This document shows, one piece after another, positions 1-13,299 of a stretch of DNA of 64,000 nucleotides (positions are counted from its first letter, which is position 1; every line of letters starts with the position of its first letter). Made by a program: the position numbers and the translations under genes. The notes beneath the pieces were generated by a model. The model ran no database searches and was not told the origin of the DNA. It saw only the letters and a program-made list of their open reading frames with translations. This stretch comes from Acanthosepion esculentum (taxonomy: Eukaryota > Mollusca > Cephalopoda > Sepiida > Sepiidae). The stretch lies in contig OZ038479.1 in the NCBI GenBank assembly GCA_964036315.1, forward strand, positions 57,452,246 through 57,516,245, in the 5' to 3' direction.

Positions 1-3000
1 TCTCTACAATTACTTTTCAGTTTTTCATCCTAATCTGCGACCAAGACAGTGTCATCTGCATCATGTTTGTTGTTAATGTAATATCTGCTGATAACAAATC
101 CTGGCAGGTCCTCTAATTCTCTTAGTCCTTTTCTCTTGCTGACATCAACTATCCTCTCTACAATTACTTTTCAGTTTTTCATCTGAATCTGCCACCAAGA
201 CAGTGTCATCTGCATCATGTTTGTTGTTAATGTAATGTCTGCTGATAAGAAATCCTGGCAGGTCCTCTAATTCTCTTAGTCCTTTTCTCTTGCTGACATC
301 AACTATCCTCTCTACAATTACTTTTCAGTTTTTCATCCTAATCTGCGACCAAGACAGTGTCATCTGCATCATGTTTGTTGTTAATGTAATGTCTGCTGAT
401 AACAAATCCTGGCAGGTCCTCTAATTCTCTTAGTCCTTTTCTCTTGCTGACATCAACTATCCTCTCTACAATTACTTTTCAGTTTTTCATCTGAATCTGG
501 CACCAAGACAGTGTCATCTGCATCATGTTTGTTGTTAATGTAATGTCTGCTGATAACAAATCCTGGCAGGTCCTCTAATTCTCTTAGTCCTTTTCTCTTG
601 CTGACATCACTTATCCTCTCTATAATTACTTTTCAGTTTTTCATCTGAATCTGCCACCAAGACAGTGTCACCTGCATCATGTTTGTTGTTAATGTAATGT
701 CTGCTGATAACAAATCCTGGCAGGTCCTCTAATTCTCTTAGTCCTTTTCTCTTGCTGACATCAACTATCCTCTCTACAATTACTTTTCAGTTTTTCATCT
801 GAATCTGCCACCAAGACAGTGTCATCTGCATCATGTTTGTTGTTAATGTAATGTCTGCTGATAACAAATCCTGGCAGGTCCTCTAATTCTCTTAGTCCTT
901 TTCTCTTGCTGACATCAACTATCCTCTCTACAATTACTTTTCAGTTTTTCATCTGAATCTGGCACCAAGACAGTGTCATCTGCATCATGTTTCTTGTTAA
1001 TGTAATGTCTGCTGATAACAAATCCTGGCAGGTCCTCTAATTCTCTTAGTCCTTTTCTCTTGCTGACATCAACTATCCTCTCTACAATTACTTTTCAGTT
1101 TTTCATCCTAATCTGCGACCAAGACAGTGTCATCTGCATCATGTTTGTTGTTAATGTAATATCTGCTGATAACAAATCCTGGCAGGTCCTCTAATTCTCT
1201 TAGTCCTTTTCTCTTGCTGACATCAACTATCCTCTCTACAATTACTTTTCAGTTTTTCATCTGAATCTGCCACCAAGACAGTGTCATCTGCATCATGTTT
1301 GTTGTTAATGTAATGTCTGCTGATAAGAAATCCTGGCAGGTCCTCTAATTCTCTTAGTCCTTTTCTCTTGCTGACATCAACTATCCTCTCTACAATTACT
1401 TTTCAGTTTTTCATCCTAATCTGCGACCAAGACAGTGTCATCTGCATCATGTTTGTTGTTAATGTAATGTCTGCTGATAACAAATCCTGGCAGGTCCTCT
1501 AATTCTCTTAGTCCTTTTCTCTTGCTGACATCAACTATCCTCTCTACAATTACTTTTCAGTTTTTCATCTGAATCTGGCACCAAGACAGTGTCATCTGCA
1601 TCATGTTTGTTGTTAATGTAATGTCTGCTGATAACAAATCCTGGCAGGTCCTCTAATTCTCTTAGTCCTTTTCTCTTGCTGACATCAACTATCCTCTCTA
1701 CAATTACTTTTCAGTTTTTCATCCTAATCTGCGACCAAGACAGTGTCATCTGCATCATGTTTGTTGTTAATGTAATGTCTGCTGATAACAAATCCTGGCA
1801 GGTCCTCTAATTCTCTTAGTCCTTTTCTCTTGCTGACATCAACTATCCTCTCTACAATTACTTTTCAGTTTTTCATCTGAATCTGGCACCAAGACAGTGT
1901 CATCTGCATCATGTTTGTTGTTAATGTAATGTCTGCTGATAACAAATCCTGGCAGGTCCTCTAATTCTCTTAGTCCTTTTCTCTTGCTGACATCAACTAT
2001 CCTCTCTACAATTACTTTTCAGTTTTTCATCCTAATCTGCGACCAAGACAGTGTCATCTGCATCATGTTTGTTGTTAATGTAATGTCTGCTGATAACAAA
2101 TCCTGGCAGGTCCTCTAATTCTCTTAGTCCTTTTCTCTTGCTGACATCAACTATCCTCTCTACAATTACTTTTCAGTTTTTCATCTGAATCTGGCACCAA
2201 GACAGTGTCATCTGCATCATGTTTGTTGTTAATGTAATGTCTGCTGATAACAAATCCTGGCAGGTCCTCTAATTCTCTTAGTCCTTTTCTCTTGCTGACA
2301 TCAACTATCCTCTCTACAATTACTTTTCAGTTTTTCATCCTAATCTGCGACCAAGACAGTGTCATCTGCATCATGTTTGTTGTTAATGTAATGTCTGCTG
2401 ATAACAAATCCTGGCAGGTCCTCTAATTCTCTTAGTCCTTTTCTCTTGCTGACATCAACTATCCTCTCTACAATTACTTTTCAGTTTTTCATCCTAATCT
2501 GCGACCAAGACAGTGTCATCTGCATCATGTTTGTTGTTAATGTAATGTCTGCTGATAACAAATCCTGGCAGGTCCTCTAATTCTCTTAGTCCTTTTCTCT
2601 TGCTGACATCAACTATCCTCTCTACAATTACTTTTCAGTTTTTCATCCTAATCTGCGACCAAGACAGTGTCATCTGCATCATGTTTGTTGTTAATGTAAT
2701 ATCTGCTGATAACAAATCCTGGCAGGTCCTCTAATTCTCTTAGTCCTTTTCTCTTGCTGACATCAACTATCCTCTCTACAATTACTTTTCAGTTTTTCAT
2801 CTGAATCTGGCACCAAGACAGTGTCATCTGCATCATGTTTGTTGTTAATGTAATGTCTGCTGATAACAAATCCTGGCAGGTCCTCTAATTCTCTTAGTCC
2901 TTTTCTCTTGCTGACATCAACTATCCTCTCTACAATTACTTTTCAGTTTTTCATCTGAATCTGGCACCAAGACAGTGTCATCTGCATCATGTTTGTTGTT

Positions 3001-6000
3001 AATGTAATGTCTGCTGATAACAAATCCTGGCAGGTCCTCTAATTCTCTTAGTCCTTTTCTCTTGCTGACATCAACTATCCTCTCTACAATTACTTTTCAG
3101 TTTTTCATCCTAATCTGCGACCAAGACAGTGTCATCTGCATCATGTTATTTGTTAATGTAATATCTGCTGATAACAAATCCTGGCAGGTCCTCTAATTCT
3201 CTTAGTCCTTTTCTCTTGCTGACATCAACTATCCTCTCTACAATTACTTTTCAGTTTTTCATCTGAATCTGGCACCAAGACAGTGTCATCTGCATCATGT
3301 TTGTTGTTAATGTAATGTCTGCTGATAACAAATCCTGGCAGGTCCTCTAATTCTCTTAGTCCTTTTCTCTTGCTGACATCAACTATCCTCTCTACAATTA
3401 CTTTTCAGTTTTTCATCCTAATCTGCGACCAAGACAGTGTCATCTGCATCATGTTTGTTGTTAATGTAATATCTGCTGATAACAAATCCTGGCAGGTCCT
3501 CTAATTCTCTTAGTCCTTTTCTCTTGCTGACATCAACTATCCTCTCTACAATTACTTTTCAGTTTTTCATCCTAATCTGCGACCAAGACAGTGTCATCTG
3601 CATCATGTTTGTTGTTAATGTAATATCTGCTGATAACAAATCCTGGCAGGTCCTCTAATTCTCTTAGTCCTTTTCTCTTGCTGACATCAACTATCCTCTC
3701 TACAATTACTTTTCAGTTTTTCATCTGAATCTGGCACCAAGACAGTGTCATCTGCATCATGTTTGTTGTTAATGTAATGTCTGCTGATAACAAATCCTGG
3801 CAGGTCCTGTAATTCTCTTAGTCCTTTTCTCTTGCTGACATCAACTATCCTCTCTACAATTACTTTTCAGTTTTTCATCCTAATCTGCGACCAAGACAGT
3901 GTCATCTGCATCATGTTTGTTGTTAATGTAATATCTGCTGATAACAAATCCTGGCAGGTCCTCTAATTCTCTTAGTCCTTTTCTCTTGCTGACATCAACT
4001 ATCCTCTCTACAATTACTTTTCAGTTTTTCATCCTAATCTGCGACCAAGACAGTGTCATCTGCATCATGTTTGTTGTTAATGTAATATCTGCTGATAACA
4101 AATCCTGGCAGGTCCTCTAATTCTCTTAGTCCTTTTCTCTTGCTGACATCAACTATCCTCTCTACAATTACTTTTCAGTTTTTCATCTGAATCTGGCACC
4201 AAGACAGTGTCATCTGCATCATGTTTGTTGTTAATGTAATGTCTGCTGATAACAAATCCTGGCAGGTCCTCTAATTCTCTTAGTCCTTTTCTCTTGCTGA
4301 CATCAACTATCCTCTCTACAATTACTTTTCAGTTTTTCATCCTAATCTGCGACCAAGACAGTGTCATCTGCATCATGTTTGTTGTTAATGTAATATCTGC
4401 TGATAACAAATCCTGGCAGGTCCTCTAATTCTCTTAGTCCTTTTCTCTTGCTGACATCAACTATCCTCTCTACAATTACTTTTCAGTTTTTCATCTGAAT
4501 CTGCCACCAAGACAGTGTCATCTGCATCATGTTTGTTGTTAATGTAATATCTGCTGATAACAAATCCAGGCAGGTCCTCTAATTCTCTTAGTCCTTTTCT
4601 CTTGCTGACATCAACTATCCTCTCTACAATTACTTTTCAGTTTTTCATCTGAATCTGCCACCAAGACAGTGTCATCTGCATCATGTTTGTTGTTAATGTA
4701 ATGTCTGCTGATAACAAATCCTCGCAGGTCCTCTAATTCTCTTAGTCCTTTTCCCTTGCTGACATCAACTATCCTCTCTACAATTACTTTTCAGTTTTTC
4801 ATCTGAATCTGCCACCAAGACAGTGTCATCTGCATCATGTTTGTTGTTAATGTAATGTCTGCTGATAACAAATCCTGTCAGGTCCTCTAATTCTCTTAGT
4901 CCTTTTCACTTGCTGACTTCAACTATCCTCTCTACAATTACTTTTCAGTTTTTCATCCTAATCTGCGACCAAGACAGTGTCATCTGCATCATGTTTGTTG
5001 TTAATGTAATATCTGCTGATAACAAATCCTGGCAGGTCCTCTAATTCTCTTAGTCCTTTTCTCTTGCTGACATCAACTATCCTCTCTACAATTACTTTTC
5101 AGTTTTTCATCTGAATCTGCCACCAAGACAGTGTCATCTGCATCATGTTTGTTGTTAATGTAATGTCTGCTGATAACAAATCCTGGCAGGTCCTCTAATT
5201 CTCTGAGTCCTTTTCAATTGCTGATATCAACTATCCTCTCTACAATTACTTTTCAGTTTTTCATCTGAATCTGCCACCAAGACAGTGTCATCTGCATCAT
5301 GTTTGTTGTTAATGTAATGTCTGGTGATAACAAATCCTCGCAGGTCCTCTAATTCTCTTAGTCCTTTTCTCTTGCTGACATCAACTATCCTCTCTACAAT
5401 TACTTTTCAGTTTTTCATCTGAATCTGGCACCAAGACAGTGTCATCTGCATCATGTTTGTTGTTAATGTAATGTCTGCTGATAACAAATCCTGGCAGGTC
5501 CTCTAATTCTCTTAGTCCTTTTCTCTTGCTGACATCAACTATCCTCTCTACAATTACTTTTCAGTTTTTCATCCTAATCTGCGACCAAGACAGTGTCATC
5601 TGCATCATGTTATTTGTTAATGTAATATCTGCTGATAACAAATCCTGGCAGGTCCTCTAATTCTCTTAGTCCTTTTCTCTTGCTGACATCAACTATCCTC
5701 TCTACAATTACTTTTCAGTTTTTCATCTGAATCTGGCACCAAGACAGTGTCATCTGCATCATGTTTGTTGTTAATGTAATGTCTGCTGATAACAAATCCT
5801 GGCAGGTCCTCTAATTCTCTTAGTCCTTTTCTCTTGCTGACATCAACTATCCTCTCTACAATTACTTTTCAGTTTTTCATCCTAATCTGCGACCAAGACA
5901 GTGTCATCTGCATCATGTTTGTTGTTAATGTAATATCTGCTGATAACAAATCCTGGCAGGTCCTCTAATTCTCTTAGTCCTTTTCTCTTGCTGACATCAA

Positions 6001-9000
6001 CTATCCTCTCTACAATTACTTTTCAGTTTTTCATCCTAATCTGCGACCAAGACAGTGTCATCTGCATCATGTTTGTTGTTAATGTAATATCTGCTGATAA
6101 CAAATCCTGGCAGGTCCTCTAATTCTCTTAGTCCTTTTCTCTTGCTGACATCAACTATCCTCTCTACAATTACTTTTCAGTTTTTCATCTGAATCTGGCA
6201 CCAAGACAGTGTCATCTGCATCATGTTTGTTGTTAATGTAATGTCTGCTGATAACAAATCCTGGCAGGTCCTGTAATTCTCTTAGTCCTTTTCTCTTGCT
6301 GACATCAACTATCCTCTCTACAATTACTTTTCAGTTTTTCATCCTAATCTGCGACCAAGACAGTGTCATCTGCATCATGTTTGTTGTTAATGTAATATCT
6401 GCTGATAACAAATCCTGGCAGGTCCTCTAATTCTCTTAGTCCTTTTCTCTTGCTGACATCAACTATCCTCTCTACAATTACTTTTCAGTTTTTCATCCTA
6501 ATCTGCGACCAAGACAGTGTCATCTGCATCATGTTTGTTGTTAATGTAATATCTGCTGATAACAAATCCTGGCAGGTCCTCTAATTCTCTTAGTCCTTTT
6601 CTCTTGCTGACATCAACTATCCTCTCTACAATTACTTTTCAGTTTTTCATCTGAATCTGGCACCAAGACAGTGTCATCTGCATCATGTTTGTTGTTAATG
6701 TAATGTCTGCTGATAACAAATCCTGGCAGGTCCTCTAATTCTCTTAGTCCTTTTCTCTTGCTGACATCAACTATCCTCTCTACAATTACTTTTCAGTTTT
6801 TCATCCTAATCTGCGACCAAGACAGTGTCATCTGCATCATGTTTGTTGTTAATGTAATATCTGCTGATAACAAATCCTGGCAGGTCCTCTAATTCTCTTA
6901 GTCCTTTTCTCTTGCTGACATCAACTATCCTCTCTACAATTACTTTTCAGTTTTTCATCTGAATCTGCCACCAAGACAGTGTCATCTGCATCATGTTTGT
7001 TGTTAATGTAATATCTGCTGATAACAAATCCAGGCAGGTCCTCTAATTCTCTTAGTCCTTTTCTCTTGCTGACATCAACTATCCTCTCTACAATTACTTT
7101 TCAGTTTTTCATCTGAATCTGCCACCAAGACAGTGTCATCTGCATCATGTTTGTTGTTAATGTAATGTCTGCTGATAACAAATCCTCGCAGGTCCTCTAA
7201 TTCTCTTAGTCCTTTTCCCTTGCTGACATCAACTATCCTCTCTACAATTACTTTTCAGTTTTTCATCTGAATCTGCCACCAAGACAGTGTCATCTGCATC
7301 ATGTTTGTTGTTAATGTAATGTCTGCTGATAACAAATCCTGTCAGGTCCTCTAATTCTCTTAGTCCTTTTCACTTGCTGACTTCAACTATCCTCTCTACA
7401 ATTACTTTTCAGTTTTTCATCCTAATCTGCGACCAAGACAGTGTCATCTGCATCATGTTTGTTGTTAATGTAATATCTGCTGATAACAAATCCTGGCAGG
7501 TCCTCTAATTCTCTTAGTCCTTTTCTCTTGCTGACATCAACTATCCTCTCTACAATTACTTTTCAGTTTTTCATCTGAATCTGCCACCAAGACAGTGTCA
7601 TCTGCATCATGTTTGTTGTTAATATAATGTCTGCTGATAACAAATCCTGGCAGGTCCTCTAATTCTCTGAGTCCTTTTCAATTGCTGATATCAACTATCC
7701 TCTCTACAATTACTTTTCAGTTTTTCATCTGAATCTGCCACCAAGACAGTGTCATCTGCATCATGTTTGTTGTTAATGTAATGTCTGGTGATAACAAATC
7801 CTCGCAGGTCCTCTAATTCTCTTAGTCCTTTTCTCTTGCTGACATCAACTATCCTCTCTACAATTACTTTTCAGTTTTTTATCTGAATCTGCCACCAAGA
7901 CAGTGTCATTTGCATCATGTTTGTTGTTAATGTAATGTCTGCTGATAACAAATCCTGGCCGGTACTCTAATTGTCTTAGTCGCTTTCTCTTGCTGACATC
8001 ACTTATCCTCTCTACAATTACTTTTCAGTTTTTCATGTGAATCTGCCACCAAGACAGTGTCATCTGCATCATGTTTGTTGTTAATCTAATGTCTGCTGAT
8101 AACAAATCCTGGCAGGTCCTCTAATTCTCTTAGTCCTTTTCTCTTGCTGACTTCAACTATCCTCTCTACAATTACTTTTCAGTTTTTCATCCTAATCTGC
8201 GACCAAGACAGTGTCATCTGCATCATGTTTGTTGTTAATGTAATAGCTGTTGATAACGAATCCTGGCAGGTCCTCTAATTCTCTTAGTCCTTTTCTCTTG
8301 CTGACATCACTTATCCTCTCTACAATAACTTTTCAGTTTTTCATCTGAATCTGCCACCAAGACAGTGTTATCTGCATGATGTTCGTTGTTAATGTAATGT
8401 CTGCTGATAACAAATCCTCGCAGGTCCTCTAAATCTCTGAGTCCTTTTCTCTTGCTGACTACAACTATCCTCTCTACAATTACTTTTCAGTTTTTCATCT
8501 GCATCTGCCACCAAGACAGTGTCATCTGCATCATGTTTGGTGTTAATGTAATGTCTGGTGATAACAAATCCTGGCAGGTCCTCTAATTCTCTTAGTCCTT
8601 TTCTCTTGCTGACATCAACTATCGTCTCTACAATTACTTTTCAGTTTTTCATCTGCATCTGCCACCAAGACAGTGTCATCTGCATGATGTTTGTTGTTAA
8701 TGTAATGTCTGCTGATAACAAATCCTGGCAGGTCCTCTAATTCTCTTAGTCCTTTTCCCTTGCTGACATCAACTATCCTCTCTACAATTACTTTTCAGTT
8801 TTTTTATCTTAATCTGCCACCAAGACAGTGTCATTTGCATCATGTTTGTTGTTAATGTAATGTCTGCTGATAACAAATCCTGGCAGGTCCTCTAATTCTC
8901 TTAGTCCTTTTCTCTTGCTGACATCACTTATCCTCTCTACAATTACTTTTCAGTTTTTCATCTGAATCTGCCACCAAGACAGTGTCATCTGCATCATGTT

Positions 9001-9900
9001 TGTTGTTAATGTAATGTCTGCTGATAACAAATCCTGGCAGGTCCTCTAATTCTCTTAGTCCTTTTCTCTTGCTGACATCAACTATCCTCTCTACAATTAC
9101 TTTTCAGTTTTTCATCTGAATCTGCCACCAAGACAGTGTCATCTGCATGAACTTTTGTTGTTAATGTAATGTCTGGTGATACCAAATCCTGGCAGGTCCT
9201 CTAATTCTCTTAGTCCTTTTCTCTTGCTGACATCAACTATCCTCTCTACAATTACTTTTCAGTTTTTCATCTGAATCTGCCACCAAGACAGTGTCATCTG
9301 CATGAATTTTTGTTGTTAATGTAATGTCTGCTGATAACAAATCCTGGCAGGTCCTCTAATTCTCTTAGTCCTTTTCTCTTGCTGACTTCAACTATCCTCT
9401 CTACAATTACGTTTCAGGTTTCATCTGAATCTGCCACCAAGACAGTGTCATCTGCATCATGTTTGTTGTTAATGTAATGTCTGGTGATAACAAATCCTGG
9501 CAGGTCCTCTAATTCTCTTAGTCCTTTTCTCTTGCTGACATCAACTATCCTCTCTACAATTACTTTTCAGTTTTTCATCTGAATCTGCCCCCAAGACTGT
9601 GTCATCTGCATCATGTTTGTTGTTAATGTAATGTCTGCTGATAACAAATCCTGGCAGGTCCTCTAATTCTCTTAGTCCTTTTCCCTTGCTGACATCAACT
9701 ATCCTCTCTACAATTACTTTTCAGTTTTTCATCTGAATCTGCCACCAAGACAGTGTCATCTGCATGATGTTTGTTGTTAATGTAATGTCTGCTGATAACA
9801 AATCCTGGCAGGTCCTCTAATTCTCTTAGTTCTTTTCCCTCGCTGACATCAACTATCCTCTCTGATTATTTTTCAGTTTTTCATCTGAATCTGCATCATT
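1..9900 (-). repeat. 154-bp satellite array 1, derived from a LINE reverse transcriptase
   Basis: A head-to-tail array with a period of 154 bp; the phase TCTCTACAATTAC recurs at 1, 155, 309 and so on to about 9857, giving roughly 64 full copies plus a partial one. It runs off the left edge. On the minus strand a monomer reads as RT palm: LRELEDLPGFVIS, then INNKHDADDTVLVADS, then DEKLK, and after a one-base shift VIVERIVDVSKRKGL, which joins the next copy. Two main variants alternate: one with CCTAATCTGCGACC, the other with CTGAATCTG(C/G)CACC. Copies from about 7855 to 9900 are more divergent, as expected at an array edge. 154 is not a multiple of three, so no long protein can be read through the array. 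Confidence 0.97.
2927..7854. repeat. 16-monomer higher-order duplication inside array 1
   Basis: Two adjacent blocks of exactly 16 monomers (2464 bp each), 2927-5390 and 5391-7854, share private variants at a constant offset of 2464 bp. Examples are a CATGTTATTTGTT variant (near 3144 and 5608), CCTGTAATTC (3805, 6269), AATCCAGGCAGG (4562, 7026), AATCCTGTCAGG (4869, 7333) and TTTTCAATTGCTGATATC (5210, 7674). The monomer before the first block and the one after the second do not match their counterparts, which fixes the boundaries to within one monomer. At least one later difference (TAATGTAATG versus TAATATAATG near 7623) shows they are not perfectly identical. Confidence 0.92.
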
Positions 9901-10149
9901 TTTCCATATTTCATGGTTATCTCTTTCAAGATAGCACTTAAGAAAACAAATTCAACTAGAGAAATGTTCCCCAGTCTAAGAATATTTTGTTTTTAAACAG
10001 TTCAAGTGAAAATGTTGGAGACAAAATTTGTCTGAAGACTTGTGACCAATGTTCTCTGCATTGTTTGACTGATTAATACTAACCAGCTTGAGGCAGTATT
10101 TTTGCTACTGCAATAAGTTTTGAATCAGGCTAATAATATATTTTTCTAT

Positions 10150-10383
10150 GTCGGTCATGTTCAGCTCAGATTGAGCAATTGGAGAGCCAAAATCAAATTC
10201 CCATTGAATCCATTACATTCACATTGTGCTAATACCCTTCGGAAAGGTATAAATCCTCTTCTCCCAGCTATGCGTAAATAGCAGGACAGAACAGGTTCTA
10301 TAACCTTGGATGGCCTCCTCTGTCATGTATCGGAAGATACATGATTGCCTAAGCGTGTATCATGCATGGCACAAAACTGACTG
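10150..10383 (+). repeat. tRNA-derived SINE copy
   Basis: Shares a module order with the copies at 25130 and 54247: a decayed tRNA-like head ending in CATTGAATCCATTACATTC, then GGAAAGGTAT, CCAGCTATGCGTAAATAGCA, a GATGG segment, and the tail GATTGCCTAAGCGTGTATCA ending near ACTGACTG. The polymerase III B box is degraded. tRNA-derived SINE families are known from cephalopods; the exact family name is not assigned here. Confidence 0.75.
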
Positions 10384-10424
10384 ATTGGCTGACAACATTC
10401 TCTCCATGAAAATCTCTTATTCTG

Positions 10425-10960
10425 GAATCATAAATAAAGCCATGTTGCTCCCCAGTTCCACTTCCCAGCCTAATTCTGCAATGATCTCGATTCTATAGAA
10501 GCCTATTTTGTGGTTTATTAAATTCTTAAAGTCTGATGATGATTGTACTCATTTTCGCATTGTGTAGTCAAGGCTATGAAATCTCATCTCCTTCCATAAC
10601 ATATACAATAGCCATGCAGTCTCTCATTCAATGAAATCTCAATTCCCTTATCTTTTCAGTCTTCATTAACATTGCATCTGCTCCTGCTGATTTGTTCATC
10701 TTCATCACGACCAATTCTCTTCCTACATCAGGTTTTGCAGTCTTCTATTCTTTCATATATTATAGATCTCTATTTGTTACTATGGAACATTTCTCCAATG
10801 TATTAATTCTGCTATTGAAGGACCATTTCTTTGTTCCATTATGATTGCTTTTCTCTTCAGAACTTATACATCCTGGCAAAGAGCATGTTTCCGTCGTTGC
10901 ATTTTCTTGGATCTTTTCTATATTGTAGATTTCTATCTGTTGCCATGTGTGAGAGAGAGA
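10425..10960 (+). repeat. Dispersed repeat D, copy 1
   Basis: Begins with a TTATTCTGGAATCATAAATA-like stretch followed by AAGCCATGTTGCTCCCCAG and runs through AATTCTGCAATGATCTC, CTTTGTTCCATTATGATTG and a TTTCTCTTCAG segment. The same order recurs at 11935-12250 and 53780-54760. No protein recognised. It ends near a short (GA)n run at 10952-10965. Confidence 0.7.
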
Positions 10961-11934
10961 GAGAGTCTGGGACACACACGTATATTTTTTAGTGAAATTG
11001 AGTAGATTTGAATAGCGAAATTAAATCAGAGCATTTTGTTTACTGATGGGGAAATCTGATGTAGGGCAGAAGTTGTACCCATTGAATCGGGGTCATCAGA
11101 AGACAATGGAAAATGGTCAAAATAATTTTTATCGATTAAAAATTGAAATAGAGATGAGTAAGCTAGAAGGAATTTTGGAATTCACATGATTTTGGTTGAA
11201 GCAGCCAGAACCCCATGATAAACGCATGTGAAGTAGTAAGGCCGAGGGTCAGTTATAACCAGCCAGGTTTATCTATATAAACACATAGTTATGCTGAAAA
11301 AGGCAGACTGGAGAAAATTCTTGAAGAGAGAATTGGCCCGGCAAACGTTGGGAGGAGAAACGTGACTATAACTTTAAGCCTACACAGAAATCTTTATCCC
11401 TCCATCACAAGAGTCATATATCGTTCTGAGAGGATTTAACAACAAGTTAATCACCTACACTCTCTCTCTGTCTAGAATCCAGTGTATGAGTTTTTACATT
11501 ACATACTTTGCTTTTCTGTAACCCGTTCCTTTCCTCTACTATTCTTTTCTGCTATATAAAAGACATTAACAATTCAACCATTTAATAGTTGTTTGTCCGG
11601 ATTTTTGAAGATATTAATTTTCTTTTTGCTGCATTCTAAATCTCTTAGCGCAGACTCCCCAGCCGTGTCTACATCTTCAGTCGACTGTGAATGGACGAAC
11701 ATCACTTCTGCTTTGTGGATCAAACAAATCACAACATGGTTAGGAAGCAGCATTAAACCAGCGGACCGGTCAAATAATCTACGGATGTTCAGGGGACCTC
11801 CATTAAGTTTGGTTAGGACACCTCAACCCAGAGAGTAAGACGCCGGAGGTTGAGGGGCTGGGGCAAAAATGCTAGACAAGGGAGAGTTCTTCAATGTGTT
11901 ACTTTCACTGTAGAAGCAAATATTAATTTTTTTT
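10961..11934. other. Unassigned interval with LTR-like promoter signals
   Basis: No recognisable gene. A TATA-like TCTATATAAACACATAG lies near 11270 and a second TATATAAAAG near 11552. A short open frame at about 11593-11838 has no recognisable domain and would need a TTG start. The mix of TATA boxes, (CT)n and a GC-richer end near 11820-11870 would fit a decayed LTR, but no partner copy is seen. Confidence 0.3.
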
Positions 11935-12250
11935 TCTTCATGATGATTGTATTTCTCTTCAGACTTTATATATCATGACAAAGAGCATTTCATTTGATCT
12001 GTTACTTTGCATTGCTTTAAGTTTTATACAAGGTGTGATGGGTAAATTGTCTTTTTGATAGTCCTTTTTTTGCAGGCAGAAAGGTTCAAGATTTCAAAAA
12101 TCTGTTATTCCAGAATTATAAATAAAGCCATGTTGCTCTCCCCAGTTCCACTTCCAAGCCTAATTCTGCAATGATCTCTATTCTATAGAAGCCCATTTTT
12201 CAGCTTATCAAATCCTTTGTCTGATTCTAAAATTGCATCTTCATCTGCGG
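11935..12250 (+). repeat. Dispersed repeat D, copy 2 (tail then head)
   Basis: 11935-12030 matches the tail of the family (TTTCTCTTCAGACTT, then GATCTGTTACTTTGCAT, compare 54660-54730). 12050-12250 matches the head (TTGCAGGCA, TTATTCCAGAATTATAAATA, AAGCCATGTTGCTC, GCAATGATCTCTATTCTATA; compare 53810-53935). A tail followed by a head suggests the family can sit in tandem. Confidence 0.65.
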
Positions 12251-13299
12251 TTTTTTATTCTTCAATTCAGTTAATTAACTTTATGTTTTTGATTTTGCTA
12301 CTTTTGTAACAGCGCCCTGATTCTGTTTAATTGCATGAGATTACAGGATGGGGATTTCGAAGGACTACTAATTAGATAATAATTATTAAAATTCTCAGGG
12401 GAGTAGGTTGAATGTTTGACACCAAAATGAAACAAGAAACAGGTGAAGAGCAAATGGGTTAAAAAATAGAATGAATTTAAGAATCAAACCCAGAATTATC
12501 TAGCCAAGATAAAATAAAAATGTGCAAAACCAAGGTTCTCCAACTTATCTACTTCCTGCCAATAAGAAGACATGATTAATGTATTGTCCAAATATTTCAT
12601 TGTCAAGAAATTAAATTCAGTTTCTTTTTTCCTTATGCTATATCCAATACATGTCAATTCTTACAGAAATGTGTGACCCAAATTCTACTAGACAAAGCAA
12701 GATATCTATTTCCTGTATAATTCCCAGGCTTAGGATTTGTTAATGTTGATGCTGTTTGCCCCCACAAAAAATGATTAAGATCATCAGTGTATAAAAATTG
12801 TATATATCAATGTCACATTTTGTAGTCACCTATATAAATGAGGATTCAGCAGGTGCAAGAGATGCAGATGAAAGGTTCAGGTCCAGGAGAAAATAGCTCG
12901 GATTTACCTAGGATTGCAATTTCAGGAAAATTGATACTAAAGAACACACCGGCACATTATGAAGTTTTTTCTATTCAAACATTATACATGCTGGCATAGA
13001 ATACGTAGGATATCTATTTTCTCCATATGATCATTTATACATCTCAGCAAACAGCTGGTTTCTTGACTGCAATTTCTTTTGATATGCTGTGACATGTATT
13101 TTTCAATGTCACCAAATTTTTAGTTAACCTTTTCATATTTTGTTTTTGACCAATTTTTTGTGATGGTTTTGATTTTTATTAGGCTCTTTCCCTAATAGAC
13201 TTATGGGAAATAGACTGCTGACCATTGAAAAACAGGGAAAATAGAATCCGTGAATTGAGTTAAAATATTTTGTGTTTACATTGCCCTAAGATCTCAAAT
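12251..13299. other. AT-rich interval, nothing recognised
   Basis: No zinc finger, transposon domain or convincing open frame was found on either strand. It separates dispersed repeat D from the zinc-finger 3' flank. Confidence 0.5.

Noticed and set aside
8558..8740. Open frame of 60 codons inside satellite array 1
   Set aside because: A chance plus-strand frame created by a variant monomer; no RT sense, no conservation between monomers.
1..9900. CRISPR array
   Set aside because: The repeats are contiguous 154-bp units without unique spacers, in eukaryotic DNA, with no cas genes.
1..9900. Hammerhead ribozyme in the satellite
   Set aside because: Some animal satellites carry one, so CTGATGA and GAAAC core pairs were looked for on both strands; no arrangement with three stems was found.
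10760..10975. 71-codon minus-strand frame
   Set aside because: Falls inside dispersed repeat D, is not kept open in copy 3, and shows no motif.
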